In this document: one piece after another, positions 44,443 to 54,225 of the stretch
How positions within the stretch are numbered: the first letter of the stretch is position 1
How the letters are laid out: each line of letters begins with the position of its first letter
From: a bacterium
Lineage (GTDB): Bacteria > Bacteroidota > Ignavibacteria > Kapaibacteriales > UBA7675
NCBI GenBank assembly: GCA_030430495.1
Contig: JAUIKM010000008.1
Span: forward strand, 108,870 to 172,869
Reading direction: 5' to 3'
DNA: 64,000 bases
Translations under genes and position numbers: made by a program
The notes under the pieces: model-generated
Seen by the model: the letters and a program-made list of their open reading frames with translations, nothing else
The model's database searches: none
What the model was told of the DNA's origin: nothing

Positions 44443-44461
44443 TATTGCCGGTCATCGAACA

Positions 44462-46243
44462 ATGAAGGTTTCTCTCAGCTCCATTCTCCGAATCGTGCTT
44501 CCCGCCATAGTTGCTGCCTGCGCCGCGGCCTGCTCTTCAGGGCGCAGCAGTGAATTTGAACTGAGCCGCGAGGACTACGCGGTCAATCCCGACACCGAAC
44601 AGCAGACGGAGACTGTTTACCTGGAAGGCACGCTGCCAATCGATCAGGTCGACAGCAAAACGCTGCGCGCCGACGTCTGGAAAATCGACGACACACATTA
44701 TCCCGATTCCGTGCATGCTTTTGTGCGTGTGCTCGACAGCCAGAATAACTTCGTGACGCGCATGGGGCCGCCGCACTTCCGCGGCGCAGACGCCTACCAG
44801 ACGCACTGGCGCGAGGTGCGCGAAGAACTCTCCTATTTTGACGCCTACCGCAACATCCACAACGTCGACGACTTTGTGGTGCGCGAATACTCCGACGGCG
44901 ACTCCATTCCCTTTGCAATCTCACTGGTACTCGACCACGGCGGGTCCATGGGCGGCGCTATCGATGCGCTTATTGACGGTTCGAAGATTTTTGTTTCCAT
45001 GAAGCGATCCTACGATCGCATGGCGATCCTGACCTTCAGCAATACGCCCGACGTCATCGCCGAAATCACGAACAACAAACGGGTGCTCAACGACGCGCTG
45101 GAAGAAAAGGGTGGACTGGACGAGCAGGGACGCTACACGGCGCTCTACGATGCCGCACTGGCGGGCATTAAACAGATCGACGACGAGCCGGCCGGCAGCC
45201 CGCGCGTGCTGGTGATCTTTACCGACGGGGAAGACAATTACTCGCGCGAGGACGCTCTGGCTGTCTACGACCTGGCCGTCAAAAATGAGGTCAGCGTTTA
45301 TCCGATTGGTTTTGGTTATACCAACGACGACGTTCTCGGAGAACTGGCGCGTCGCACCGGCGGCAAGTTCTACAAAGCGTACTCGCGCGATGAACTGCTG
45401 GCCATTTTCCGCGATCTCTACCTTAGTCTGCGCAATTACTACCGCGTTTCCTGGGCGCCGCCCGACAAACCGCTGCTGCACGAAGTGACGGTAACGATTG
45501 ACGCACCGGGACGCGACATTCCCATGCTGGCAGTTGGAGAGTACGATCGAACCATTGGCGACGAGATCGCCAGAGTGTTCATTCGCGAAGAAGAAAATCA
45601 GGATCAGGAAGCGGAAATCCGTAGCAAATTTGAGGACATCGCCGCCAATCAGGACGGCAAATTTGCCGACAACCGCAAGCATAGCGACGACGGCGATACG
45701 CGCAATGGCGATGACAGCAACGGCGACAACAGCAGCGGTGACAACAAGGACAGCGACAAGCGCGGCGACGATGGCGACGGTGACAACAGCACTGTAGCGC
45801 CCAAACACGATCAGGCTCAGTTTGAGGAGGTGCTGGCAAACAAATTCGACCAGACGACGCGATCCGGTCGCCAGGAGACCTTCGACCTGCCGGATAACCT
45901 GTTTTTTGATGTGGGTGAGGATAAGCTGCGCCCGGAAGCATTTGTCGTGCTGCGCTCCATTGCCAACAGTCTGAAAGGGAGCACCGGAGTGCGGCTGCGC
46001 ATTGTCGGCCATACGGACAATACCTGGGTCGCGGCCGGTTCAAAGAAGGAAATTGAGCGTCTAAACCTGCTGCTCTCGCGCCGTCGCGCCAAAGCGGTGG
46101 AGGGATTTCTGGTCAAGGAAGGCATCGACCGCGAACGCTTGCAGTCGCTTGGTCGCGGCATGAGCCAACCTGTTGCAAGCAACGATACCGAAGAAGGCCG
46201 CGCGCGCAACCGCCGCGTGGAATTTGTCATCATACGCCAATAA
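44462..46243 (+). CDS. Lipoprotein with von Willebrand A and OmpA-like domains
   Basis: 593 aa. A lipobox around 'CAAACSSG' follows the signal peptide, so the protein is probably lipidated. A vWA domain (~150-350) has a MIDAS-like 'LVLDHGGSMGG' at ~155-165, where the first Ser of DxSxS is Gly, plus 'IFTDGEDNYSRED'. A low-complexity Asp/Gly/Asn/Ser linker (~400-445) precedes a C-terminal OmpA peptidoglycan-binding domain ('FFDVGEDKLRPEAF', 'LRIVGHTDNTW', 'RARNRRVEFVI'). It is probably an outer-membrane lipoprotein that binds peptidoglycan and carries a protein-binding vWA module in the periplasm. Confidence 0.93.
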   Translation: MKVSLSSILRIVLPAIVAACAAACSSGRSSEFELSREDYAVNPDTEQQTETVYLEGTLPIDQVDSKTLRADVWKIDDTHYPDSVHAFVRVLDSQNNFVTRMGPPHFRGADAYQTHWREVREELSYFDAYRNIHNVDDFVVREYSDGDSIPFAISLVLDHGGSMGGAIDALIDGSKIFVSMKRSYDRMAILTFSNTPDVIAEITNNKRVLNDALEEKGGLDEQGRYTALYDAALAGIKQIDDEPAGSPRVLVIFTDGEDNYSREDALAVYDLAVKNEVSVYPIGFGYTNDDVLGELARRTGGKFYKAYSRDELLAIFRDLYLSLRNYYRVSWAPPDKPLLHEVTVTIDAPGRDIPMLAVGEYDRTIGDEIARVFIREEENQDQEAEIRSKFEDIAANQDGKFADNRKHSDDGDTRNGDDSNGDNSSGDNKDSDKRGDDGDGDNSTVAPKHDQAQFEEVLANKFDQTTRSGRQETFDLPDNLFFDVGEDKLRPEAFVVLRSIANSLKGSTGVRLRIVGHTDNTWVAAGSKKEIERLNLLLSRRRAKAVEGFLVKEGIDRERLQSLGRGMSQPVASNDTEEGRARNRRVEFVIIRQ

Positions 46244-46266
46244 AAGGCGGAGCACGAAACACAGCT

Positions 46267-47166
46267 ATGAACGTAGTGCTGGCAACCAACCTCCCGGGGA
46301 CCGTCGGGAAGCGCACAGGAAAAGTTCGCGATGTGTACACATTGGCGGACGGACGCCTGTTGCTGGTGACCTCCGACAGGATTTCCGCTTTCGACGTTGT
46401 GATGAACGAAGGCATTCCCGGAAAAGGCGCAATTCTGACGAGCGTCAGTGCGTATTGGTTCAGGCAAACGCGTCACATCATCGCAAATCACCTGATTTCG
46501 ACGGCGCTGGAAGATTTTCCGGCCGAACTTCAGGCTTCAGCCGAGGTGATTAAAGGGCGTTCCATGCTGGTGCGGCGGACCAATCCCTTTCCCGTCGAAT
46601 GTGTGGTGCGTGCGTACCTGGCCGGTTCCGGCTGGAAGGAATATCTCAAAACCGGCAAAATCTGCGGCGTGGCGTTACCGCCGGGATTGCAAAATGGCTC
46701 GCGTTTGCCCGAGCCGATTTTTACGCCCGCAACCAAGGCGGCCGACGGCGACCACGACGAGAACATTTCCTTTGAGCAGGCGGCGGAAGCCGTCGGCTCG
46801 ACCGAGACGATGGCGTATCTGCGCGACACCACGCTGAAATTGTTTAACTTCGTCAGCCATGAGCTGGCGCGCAGAGGGCTGATCCTGGCCGACACAAAAC
46901 TGGAGTTTGGTCGCAGGGACGACGGCGAGATTTTGCTGATCGACGAAGCCTTCACGCCGGATTCCTCGCGCATGTGGCTGGCCGACGACTACAAGCCCGG
47001 CGCCGAACAAACAAACTTCGACAAGCAGGTCCTGCGCGACTACCTCGAAACGCTCGACTGGAATAAAAAAGCGCCTGCTCCAGCGCTTCCGACCGAAGTC
47101 ATCGACCGCACGGTGGAGCGCTACCGCCACGTCGAACAACTGATTCTGGGCGGTAGTCCCGACTAA
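46267..47166 (+). CDS. purC: Phosphoribosylaminoimidazole-succinocarboxamide synthase
   Basis: 299 aa, the longer form of SAICAR synthetase. 'GKVRDVYTLADGRLLLVTSD' and 'RISAFDVVMNEGIPGKG' at the N-terminus, 'PVECVVRAYLAGSGWKEY' in the middle and 'DTKLEFGRRDDGEILLIDEA' near residue 210 are family signatures. It condenses CAIR with aspartate in purine synthesis (cytoplasm). Followed after 29 bases by rodA. Confidence 0.97.
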   Translation: MNVVLATNLPGTVGKRTGKVRDVYTLADGRLLLVTSDRISAFDVVMNEGIPGKGAILTSVSAYWFRQTRHIIANHLISTALEDFPAELQASAEVIKGRSMLVRRTNPFPVECVVRAYLAGSGWKEYLKTGKICGVALPPGLQNGSRLPEPIFTPATKAADGDHDENISFEQAAEAVGSTETMAYLRDTTLKLFNFVSHELARRGLILADTKLEFGRRDDGEILLIDEAFTPDSSRMWLADDYKPGAEQTNFDKQVLRDYLETLDWNKKAPAPALPTEVIDRTVERYRHVEQLILGGSPD

Positions 47167-47195
47167 CACTCTTTGTTCCGCGGATTCAACTTTTA

Positions 47196-48443
47196 ATGTC
47201 AACCCGAATTGAAACGGTGGAAATCAAGCGCGGCTTCGTCGACGCCTTCGACGTTGCCACTTTTCTCATGGCTGTCTCCCTGATCGCCGTGGGGCTTGTT
47301 TCCATTTACAGCGCCACCTTCGACGCCGATTCCAGTGCGTACTTTACGCGCCAGGCGGTCTACGCGGGCGTCGGGCTCGCCGGAATGATTCTGATGATGT
47401 TCGTTTCCGAGCGGATGCTGTTTAACATGGCTTACGTGCTGTATGGCGTCAGCATAGTTTTACTGCTGATGTTAAAAGTTCTGGGCGTCAGCGGCGGCGG
47501 GGCTAAAAGTTGGCTGTATATCGGTTCGTTTGGATTCCAGCCGTCGGAGGTCGCCAAGCTCGGCACATTGCTTGCTCTGGCGCGATTCATATCGATGTCG
47601 CACGTCAACCTGCGCACGATACGCGACCTGGGAATCTCCGCGGGCATTGTGGCGCTGCCTCTTTTGTTTGTTTTGCTTGAACCCGATCCGGGTTCCGGCT
47701 CGGTCTTTATGATGATGTTCATCGGTGTTGTGCTCTGGGCCGGCGCCGATCTGTTTGTCATTTTCAGCGTGGTGGCGCCGGTCGTTGTGCTGCTTTCCGC
47801 GTTTTTCGGCGATACGGCCTATTACGTCACGGCGTCCGTCGCGGTGCTTGCCGCTTTGCTCTTTCGGCGCAGGATTGTCTTTACGGCGCTTGTCATTGCA
47901 CTTTGCGTCGGTGCGGGGCTCGCAAAAGATGTGATCTTTGAAGCGCTGCCGCCGCACCAACAGCGCCGTATTGAGGTGCTGCTCAATCCCGACGCCGACC
48001 CGCTCGGAGCGGGGTATCACGTGATCCAGTCCAAAATTGCCGTCGGCAGCGGCGGGCTGACGGGCAAGGGGTTCCTGCAGGGCACCCAGACGCAGCTGCG
48101 CTATATTCCCGAGCAGCGTACGGACTTCATCTACTGCGTGCCCACGGAGGAATTCGGTTTCATCGGCGGTTCGTTGGTACTCGGTCTGCTGGCGGCGCTC
48201 ATATTGCGCGCCATATCTGTCGCTCAGTTTGTACGCGAGCGTTTTCAGTCGGTGATTGTCATCGGAATTGCAGTTATCTGGCTGTATCACACGACGGTTA
48301 ACATAGGAATGGCCCTGGGATTGATGCCGGTAATGGGGATTCCCTTGCCTTTCCTCAGCGCGGGAGGGACCGCTCTGATCATGAACATGCTCATGGTCGG
48401 TATTATCCTGAATTTTTATCGGCGGCGCGTTCTTCGGCCCTGA
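47196..48443 (+). CDS. rodA: Rod shape-determining protein RodA (SEDS glycosyltransferase)
   Basis: 415 aa polytopic membrane protein. The SEDS signatures are 'GGGAKSWLYIGSFGFQPSEV' (residues ~100-120), 'LLEPDPGSGSVFMMMF', 'KGFLQGTQTQLRYIPEQRTD' and the C-terminal 'LMPVMGIPLPFLSAGGTA'. It polymerises lipid II into peptidoglycan during elongation, usually with a PBP2 partner; no mrdA gene is next to it here. The final motif matches RodA better than FtsW. Confidence 0.95.
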   Translation: MSTRIETVEIKRGFVDAFDVATFLMAVSLIAVGLVSIYSATFDADSSAYFTRQAVYAGVGLAGMILMMFVSERMLFNMAYVLYGVSIVLLLMLKVLGVSGGGAKSWLYIGSFGFQPSEVAKLGTLLALARFISMSHVNLRTIRDLGISAGIVALPLLFVLLEPDPGSGSVFMMMFIGVVLWAGADLFVIFSVVAPVVVLLSAFFGDTAYYVTASVAVLAALLFRRRIVFTALVIALCVGAGLAKDVIFEALPPHQQRRIEVLLNPDADPLGAGYHVIQSKIAVGSGGLTGKGFLQGTQTQLRYIPEQRTDFIYCVPTEEFGFIGGSLVLGLLAALILRAISVAQFVRERFQSVIVIGIAVIWLYHTTVNIGMALGLMPVMGIPLPFLSAGGTALIMNMLMVGIILNFYRRRVLRP

Positions 48444-48485
48444 CGGCCATGTCGCCGCTTTGCACAGCTTCTTCTCGACAGAACT

Positions 48486-49022
48486 ATGATATTATCCGAC
48501 TCTGAGATTCTCGCGGGCATAGCCTCCGGTTCTATCGTAATTGATCCCTTTGATCGCGATTGCCTGGGTTCCAACAGTTACGATGTGCATCTGGGCAAGA
48601 CGCTTGGCATGTACGTGGATGACGAACTGGACGCGCGCAAACACTGCCGCATCCGTCATTTTGACATCCCGCCCGAGGGCATGGTGCTGCAGCCGAATGA
48701 GTTTTATCTGGGCGTCACGCAGGAGTACACCGAGTCTCACGAGCACGTGCCCTTTCTCGAAGGCAAGTCCAGTACGGGGCGCCTGGGCATCGATATCCAC
48801 GCCACGGCCGGAAAAGGCGACGTCGGTTTCTGCAACACATGGACGCTCGAAATTTCGGTCAAGCTGCCCGTGCGCGTCTACGAAGGCATGCCCGTCGGAC
48901 AGCTCATTTACTTCAGGGTCGATGGTGAAATCCTGACGCCCTACAACAAAAAAAGCTCGGCCAAGTACAATCAATCGACCAACAAGCCGGTCGAATCCAT
49001 GATGTGGAAAAACTTCCTATGA
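48486..49022 (+). CDS. dcd: dCTP deaminase
   Basis: 178 aa with 'GSNSYDVHLGKTL' near the N-terminus, 'EGKSSTGRLGIDIHATAG' with the catalytic region, and 'GMPVGQLIYFRVDG' near the C-terminus. It deaminates dCTP to dUTP for thymidylate synthesis. Its stop overlaps the probable start of the next lipoprotein gene. Confidence 0.96.
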   Translation: MILSDSEILAGIASGSIVIDPFDRDCLGSNSYDVHLGKTLGMYVDDELDARKHCRIRHFDIPPEGMVLQPNEFYLGVTQEYTESHEHVPFLEGKSSTGRLGIDIHATAGKGDVGFCNTWTLEISVKLPVRVYEGMPVGQLIYFRVDGEILTPYNKKSSAKYNQSTNKPVESMMWKNFL

Positions 49023-49681
49023 TTTTTTTGCTTGTCATGCAGAGTTCAGCCTCGCGTCTGGTTGTGAGTCTTCTATGCCTGCTGTGTCTGGCCGGTGTCG
49101 CGGCCTGTTCGTCGGGCGGCAATTCCGACGGCGCGTTTGACGCCGCCGCGATTGAAACCATGCGCAGCGAAAAAGACGAAGCATTCGCGTCGGAAGAATT
49201 TTCGCCCATTCCCGAGGCGCAACGCGCGAAGTTCAAAGGCCTGAGTTACTACAAACCCTCTGCCGACTACTGTGTGGAGGCGACCTTTAAAGCGGCGGCG
49301 CAGCCGCCCCTCCTGGAACTGCAAACCTCAAAAAGCAACGACGTGCGCAAATACGAACGCGCGGGCGAGTTTCACTTCACCGTGAACAATACGGCCTGTT
49401 CCCTGGCGGCCTATCAGCGTCCGGACGGCCCGCACCGCAGCCTGTTTTTTGTGCCTTTTCTGGATAAGACCAGCGGCGCGGAGACGTATGCCGCCGGTCG
49501 TTATCTGGATATCGAACAGCAGGTGGATTCCGACGTGTACACTCTGGATTTTAATCTGGCGTACAATCCCTATTGCGCGTACAATGAGCGCTACAGCTGT
49601 CCGCTCGTGCCGGAAGAAAATACCCTGGCCGTGGCTGTCGAGGCGGGGGAAAAGTATGTTGATGACGGAAAGACGCACTGA
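49019..49681 (+). CDS. DUF1684 lipoprotein
   Basis: About 220 aa from ATG 49019, which overlaps the dcd stop (ATGA); ATG 49037 is also possible. The lipobox is 'LAGVAAC'. The conserved block 'SLFFVPFLDKTSGAETYAAG', then 'LDFNLAYNPYCAYN', is the signature of the DUF1684 family. Its biochemical function is unknown. Lipidation suggests an envelope location. Confidence 0.88.
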   Translation: MIFLLVMQSSASRLVVSLLCLLCLAGVAACSSGGNSDGAFDAAAIETMRSEKDEAFASEEFSPIPEAQRAKFKGLSYYKPSADYCVEATFKAAAQPPLLELQTSKSNDVRKYERAGEFHFTVNNTACSLAAYQRPDGPHRSLFFVPFLDKTSGAETYAAGRYLDIEQQVDSDVYTLDFNLAYNPYCAYNERYSCPLVPEENTLAVAVEAGEKYVDDGKTH

Positions 49682-49701
49682 CAGGAGTGCATTAAACACA
49701 G

Positions 49702-50379
49702 ATGCGGATAAGTATGCTGTTGCAGTTTACCAGACTTTGGCGCAAGAATCAGCGACTGGCTGTCAGAACGGCGGCGCATCTCTGCGCGCTCAGTATGATT
49801 CTGGCTCTGCCGTCCTGTTTGGTTGTTAAACGCGAAGTGGCCCCATTACCGGAACGCAGCAGCGATGTCAGCCCGCGTGCCGGTGTTGCCATGTCCGATG
49901 AAATCGTGTATTCAGAGCAGGGCGACATGGTCGTGCGCCTGCCGCAGGACTGGTTTTTTGTCGACATCGGCAAGGAAGTTTCGTCCAACGTCATTGCGGC
50001 CGCATCGAATTCGGACTATACTTTGAGCCTGGTGTTTTCCGAGCTGCGCGCCAACGAAAACCTGATCGACCTGCACCAGAATGAGGGGCTGCTGGGCGTC
50101 GCACGCGCCGGATTCCGGGCGCGCGAGCGCAAAACGGCTGGAGCAGTTAAACAATTGGGTGAGATCGAATTGCGCGAACTGGGTGCGCGCCGTTTCGGCA
50201 TCTATGAGTTCAGCGACAACAACGGCGCCACCTTCAACCTCGCTTCGGTCTTTAAGACCTCATTAAACAATTTTTACGAGGTAGCGCTGGTGCAAATGGC
50301 CGATTTCAACCGGCCGGTGCCGCCGCGAGATTCAGTCGAGTCGATTTTTTCCGCCGTGTTGACAACTGTCGTCTACTGA
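49702..50379 (+). CDS. Hypothetical lipoprotein
   Basis: 225 aa. Signal peptide with lipobox-like 'LALPSC' (Cys ~39). The mature part has a PsbP/DUF-like small alpha-beta look ('VRLPQDWFFVDIGKEV', 'ARRFGIYEFSDNNGATFNLA') but I cannot name the family. ACAGGAG lies 19 bases before the ATG. It follows the DUF1684 gene after 20 bases, so the two lipoproteins are probably co-expressed. Confidence 0.75.
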   Translation: MRISMLLQFTRLWRKNQRLAVRTAAHLCALSMILALPSCLVVKREVAPLPERSSDVSPRAGVAMSDEIVYSEQGDMVVRLPQDWFFVDIGKEVSSNVIAAASNSDYTLSLVFSELRANENLIDLHQNEGLLGVARAGFRARERKTAGAVKQLGEIELRELGARRFGIYEFSDNNGATFNLASVFKTSLNNFYEVALVQMADFNRPVPPRDSVESIFSAVLTTVVY

Positions 50380-50410
50380 ACGGCTGCATCCATAATCACC
50401 GGAGGGCGCC

Positions 50411-50842
50411 ATGCAAATTTCAGCCGAATCGGAAGCCGTGTTATGTCATCTGGACAAAGTCACCGACGGGGCCCTGCGCAAACGCGACGATCTGGGCGCT
50501 CTGTTGGAAATCGGCGCCATCACCGCTGCTGCCGACGAGTTTAACACATTGGTGTTCAATGGTAAAGCCTGCTGGAATGTTTACGGCGTTCTGCGCAAAA
50601 CCCCGCCTGCGGACGAAAAATTTCATGTTGTCGAGAAAGAATTCGGTGAGCGCTTGCAGGCTCTGCGTGAGGCGCTGCTGTTTTTTGCGGCCAATGCCGA
50701 AGTTAAACTCAACGAGCGATGGCAACAGGTCTATCTCGGAATGGGACAGGGAACGGCGCGCAATCTGATTGACCTGGCGCAGGACCTGGCGCGGCTGAAA
50801 GATCTCCAGAACGAACACAAACACGGCAGCGCCGGTTCGTAG
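50411..50842 (+). CDS. Hypothetical helical protein
   Basis: 143 aa, without signal peptide, predicted mostly helical ('ERLQALREALLFFAANAEVK', 'ARNLIDLAQDLARLKDL'). A strong GGAGGG precedes the ATG. The family is not recognised. Probably the last gene of the run from dcd onward. Confidence 0.75.
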   Translation: MQISAESEAVLCHLDKVTDGALRKRDDLGALLEIGAITAAADEFNTLVFNGKACWNVYGVLRKTPPADEKFHVVEKEFGERLQALREALLFFAANAEVKLNERWQQVYLGMGQGTARNLIDLAQDLARLKDLQNEHKHGSAGS

Positions 50843-50897
50843 CTGTCATGAGTTCCAAAACTGAATTTCCACGTGAACGCCGTCCTGTGGTCGGCAT

Positions 50898-51374
50898 TTA
50901 AACAAAAGCATCACCGCTTCTGCTCTCGCCCGTCTGCTCAAACGCTGCCAGCGACTCCGCGTCGACAATTCCCGCCAACACGTGCTCACGACCCGGACGC
51001 ACGGCAATGCCGTAAAGCTGCGTCAGATGATCTATGAGTTCGTAGGCGTCGCTGAGCACCCGGACGAGTTCGAACTTGCCGGACACGTCAACCTCCGCGT
51101 CTTCCATCACCGTGCGGATGATTGTCATTCGCGCCGTGCGGAATTGGGCATTGTTTGAATGCATATGAAAGTCATCCCGGAGACTGAAAAGCTCGGCAAA
51201 GAAGTCTACCTGTCTGCGGTACTTGTCGGTAAATCGGCCGCGGTATACCCGCAGAGCGCCGAATAACAGGAAGGCCAGTTCGTAGGGATGGTGATCGCGC
51301 AGATAGAGCTCGCTCGCTTTGGCGCTCATACGCCGCAGCAGATTCTCATCGAATACAGTGTTGGTTGGCATCAC
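50898..51374 (-). CDS. Hypothetical protein, 158 aa
   Basis: No known family recognised. Soluble, helical, with 'ELYLRDHHPYELAFLLFGAL' and 'VRVLSDAYELIDHLTQLYG'. It lies on the minus strand, convergent with the 50411 gene. Start may be ATG 51374 or the adjacent ATG 51371. An upstream gap of about 280 bases holds a bidirectional hairpin and then the 3' end of the 519-aa gene. Confidence 0.65.
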   Translation of the reverse strand: MMPTNTVFDENLLRRMSAKASELYLRDHHPYELAFLLFGALRVYRGRFTDKYRRQVDFFAELFSLRDDFHMHSNNAQFRTARMTIIRTVMEDAEVDVSGKFELVRVLSDAYELIDHLTQLYGIAVRPGREHVLAGIVDAESLAAFEQTGESRSGDAFV

Positions 51375-51581
51375 AGTACACCATGTCGATATATCAGGCC
51401 ACGTCTGGCGAAACAGGGGCGCCGTTCCCTGGGTCGTTGACGTTAATCCTGATGGAATGTTAATCCAGATTCAGGTAAAATATGGAATTAAGCTGCAATT
51501 ATAAAATTGGATTATTCGCCACCGGCGGCAGCGGAGTCCGTCGGCAAATCCGATAGCCATGAATCGCGCTTAAAACCAGAA

Positions 51582-51613
51582 CACCCCGATCCGCGCAGGG
51601 GCGAATCGGGGTG
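51582..51613 (-). terminator. Hairpin terminator downstream of the 519-aa gene
   Basis: CACCCCGAT pairs with ATCGGGGTG. A T-rich run follows on both strands (TTCTGGTTTT on minus, GAGTTTTT on plus), so it may act in both directions. Confidence 0.65.
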
Positions 51614-51651
51614 CTGAGTTTTTACCGGTCAGGCGCGATGCGAACGCCGTT

Positions 51652-53211
51652 TCAGGTCGTTTCTTCGCCCTCGGGAGCCAGTGCGACCGACTCGATATTC
51701 TGAAGGTTTTCGAGTACCCGTTTCCACAACGTCTGGTAGGGGATAACTTCAAGCGTGTTGAAGCTGCCGTCGTACACCAGCGGCGTGGCATTCAGTTTGC
51801 GGATGTACTTGCGTCCTAGTTGTTCTATGCGCGTATAGTCGAATTCTTTGTCGACAGTCACGCGAATCATGCGCAGGAAGCAGTTGCTGCGGTAATTGTC
51901 TTCTTTGCGCAGATGTTTGCTGGCGTAGCGGTCCAGTTCCGCGGCGCGCGTGCGCAGGATGTCCAGATCCTCGCGTTCCAGCAGGAACAGGATCTGAATA
52001 CTCAGGATTGCCGTGTTGCGTCCGCGCTGTTTCTCGTCGAATTCCGGTGTGTCGTTCAGGTATTTGTAGAGGCTGAATTTGCGCGCCATGAGACTCGATT
52101 TGGGATCGAGGGCGTCTTCCTGGCCTGAGATTTCCAGCGCGTAGCGCAGGTAGGCCTCAAAGATGCGCCACTTCTCGATGCGATGCAGCGCCTGCGACTG
52201 AAAACTCTGGTGGTAGACTACTTCGCGGAAGATGTCCGCCGCCTTGACGTAGTTGGCCGTGTGCATGGCCAGCAGGAAGTAGTATTCAACAAAGATGTAC
52301 CAGTTGTACGTGCCTTTCTTGAAGAAAGCAATCGACGCTTCCGCATTGGCGCTGCCGGCCTCGAAATCGCGCAGATAAAAGTAGCTGGTCATCTTCAGCA
52401 GCAGGAACTCGGCCAGACGCGTTTTGCTGGCAAAGCGCGGGTTCTCTTCAAAGTACTGCTCAACCTCTCCGCAGACCTCAATCGTATCGGCATAGTTGCC
52501 TTCGATCTGCGCCTGAATGGACCGCAGTCTGAAGTAGTTCAGCGCGATTGTACGCGTCGTGCGCTGGCGGTAGATCTCTCCGGCTTCCTTGACATACGCG
52601 GCCGCCAGCTTGCGAATCTCGCTGTCCACTTCGGAGGATCGCGAAAAATGCAGGTAGATGCGATACAGGTATTCATCTGTCCGCATTTCTTTCATTAGTG
52701 TATCGGCGGCTTCGTGCATTTCCGCGCAGTAGCCTTCAAAGTCTTTTTCACTGCCCGTGAGCGAGGCGTGTTCGCGCAACAATTCGAGCGCCTGAACGCG
52801 ATAGGAGGTCAGGTCGTAGCGCTGTGAACGCGTCAGCACGCGCCGTGCAAACCAGGAAGAACTGGAACGCGCACCAAAACTTGCCAGCGTTTTGGCAAGG
52901 AAAATGCGGCGGTTGCACTGGTACAGGGCTTCCTGAAACGGAGTGAATTCAGGCTGCTTGATGTGCAGGTGGAACAGTGTATTGACCATCCACTCGGAGA
53001 AGCGGGCGCGCAACGTCGTATAGCGTTTGTCGGAAGCATCTGTACCGAACAAAGCCCGCGCGGCATCGTCGTCCGTTTCAAACTGATCTTCTTTAATGCC
53101 GTGGAACAGATAGTGGTTCAGGGCGTTCTGCTCGACGTTGGGGTCCATTATCCTGACCGACGACGAAGCGTGGGATGTTGCTACGCGGATAATTTCGCGA
53201 ATGATTTCCAT
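51652..53211 (-). CDS. Hypothetical helical-repeat protein, 519 aa
   Basis: Almost entirely alpha-helical with TPR-like spacing of helix pairs ('IALNYFRLRSIQAQIEGNYA', 'TYNWYIFVEYYFLLAMHTAN', 'AADIFREVVYHQSF'). No signal peptide and no enzymatic motif. GAGG precedes ATG 53211. The length and style resemble uncharacterised Bacteroidota proteins that I cannot name. A scaffold or regulatory role is a guess. Confidence 0.8.
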   Translation of the reverse strand: MEIIREIIRVATSHASSSVRIMDPNVEQNALNHYLFHGIKEDQFETDDDAARALFGTDASDKRYTTLRARFSEWMVNTLFHLHIKQPEFTPFQEALYQCNRRIFLAKTLASFGARSSSSWFARRVLTRSQRYDLTSYRVQALELLREHASLTGSEKDFEGYCAEMHEAADTLMKEMRTDEYLYRIYLHFSRSSEVDSEIRKLAAAYVKEAGEIYRQRTTRTIALNYFRLRSIQAQIEGNYADTIEVCGEVEQYFEENPRFASKTRLAEFLLLKMTSYFYLRDFEAGSANAEASIAFFKKGTYNWYIFVEYYFLLAMHTANYVKAADIFREVVYHQSFQSQALHRIEKWRIFEAYLRYALEISGQEDALDPKSSLMARKFSLYKYLNDTPEFDEKQRGRNTAILSIQILFLLEREDLDILRTRAAELDRYASKHLRKEDNYRSNCFLRMIRVTVDKEFDYTRIEQLGRKYIRKLNATPLVYDGSFNTLEVIPYQTLWKRVLENLQNIESVALAPEGEETT

Positions 53212-53417
53212 GCTTTTACCTCAAGAGATTCGACCGAAATCGCCCGAAACGTTGAAAAATCGAAGGTTGCCCGTTTTTTGCCGTTTGTGACCGAGGCGTC
53301 CCACTGTGTTTTCGCATGTTACCGGAAGCGGAAAACTGCCTCTTTTCCGGCTTTTGCCGCGCCTATATTGCTCGTATCGCTCCTTTAGTCTTCTCTTTCT
53401 CAAACCCAGGAGGAATC

Positions 53418-53612
53418 GTGCAAAATCTTCAGTCTAACAGTCGTGTGGACGCGTCGTCCGATGTTGCTCAGGGACATGTTGACGGAATCCTGAAGTTGAA
53501 GTCAGTGTCGAAATCCAGCTATGTGAGCCTTCGTCGAAACAGGAATCAACTTCGCTTGAAATCCAGAACGTCGGAGCGCATCGTAATTATCGACCCCCGC
53601 CAGGAATTCTGA
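53418..53612 (+). CDS. Small basic protein, 64 aa
   Basis: Starts at GTG 53418 directly after a perfect AGGAGG (5-base spacing); the frame upstream of this has no other good start. The C-terminal half is strongly basic ('SYVSLRRNRNQLRLKSR'). No domain recognised. The strong ribosome binding site is the main evidence that it is real. It could bind nucleic acid, by charge only. Confidence 0.55.
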   Translation: MQNLQSNSRVDASSDVAQGHVDGILKLKSVSKSSYVSLRRNRNQLRLKSRTSERIVIIDPRQEF

Positions 53613-54225
53613 TTTCATCCTCTCTTCCGAGAGACTCCCAGTTTGAGCGCGATCAAGTCGTAACAGCACGTGTGGCTTTGGGACAACGGCACTTCGTCGA
53701 GAACAGATCCCGTGGTTGGCAGATTGTCAGGATCTGTTTTTACCAACACAATGCAAAGATAACGAAAGTGGCCGATTGCATCAAGAGAGAAATTTGCATA
53801 AGAAGTCGTATTTCAATATATCCTCTCTCTGGATGCATCGGCCACCATCAGTCCGGTTCTCTCCACCCGTGTAGCTGAATATCCGACGTCGGCTGTTTGA
53901 TTACTTCGCAAAAGCTGTGCCGAATACTCGCAAATTCCCCGCTTGTGTAATGTGGCCCGATCGCAAAATCCGCAAGTAACTCCCTCTTTTCCTTCTCCTG
54001 ATCACACCCAGCAGATTTTCTTGTTTGTCACGCTGTTGGCAGCCGATCGTTGTGAGTGCTGATTAAACAAAAATGCATCATTCGGCGTTTGTAACCGCAT
54101 GGGGCTGTGACTTTTCCTTGTTTTAATCGTTCCTGATTTATATGATTTGTTCAACAGCGCAAAACGCTGGGAATTGCAGGTAGTAATCATGGAGTTTTTC
54201 GTGAAACGATCGGGAGGATGGAACA
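53613..54225. other. Intergenic region
   Basis: 613 bases. Short frames (for example 53672-53878) lack ribosome binding sites. Repeated GATCGxGxxT-like bits are visible but form no clear element. I see no gene, RNA or terminator I can support. Confidence 0.4.
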
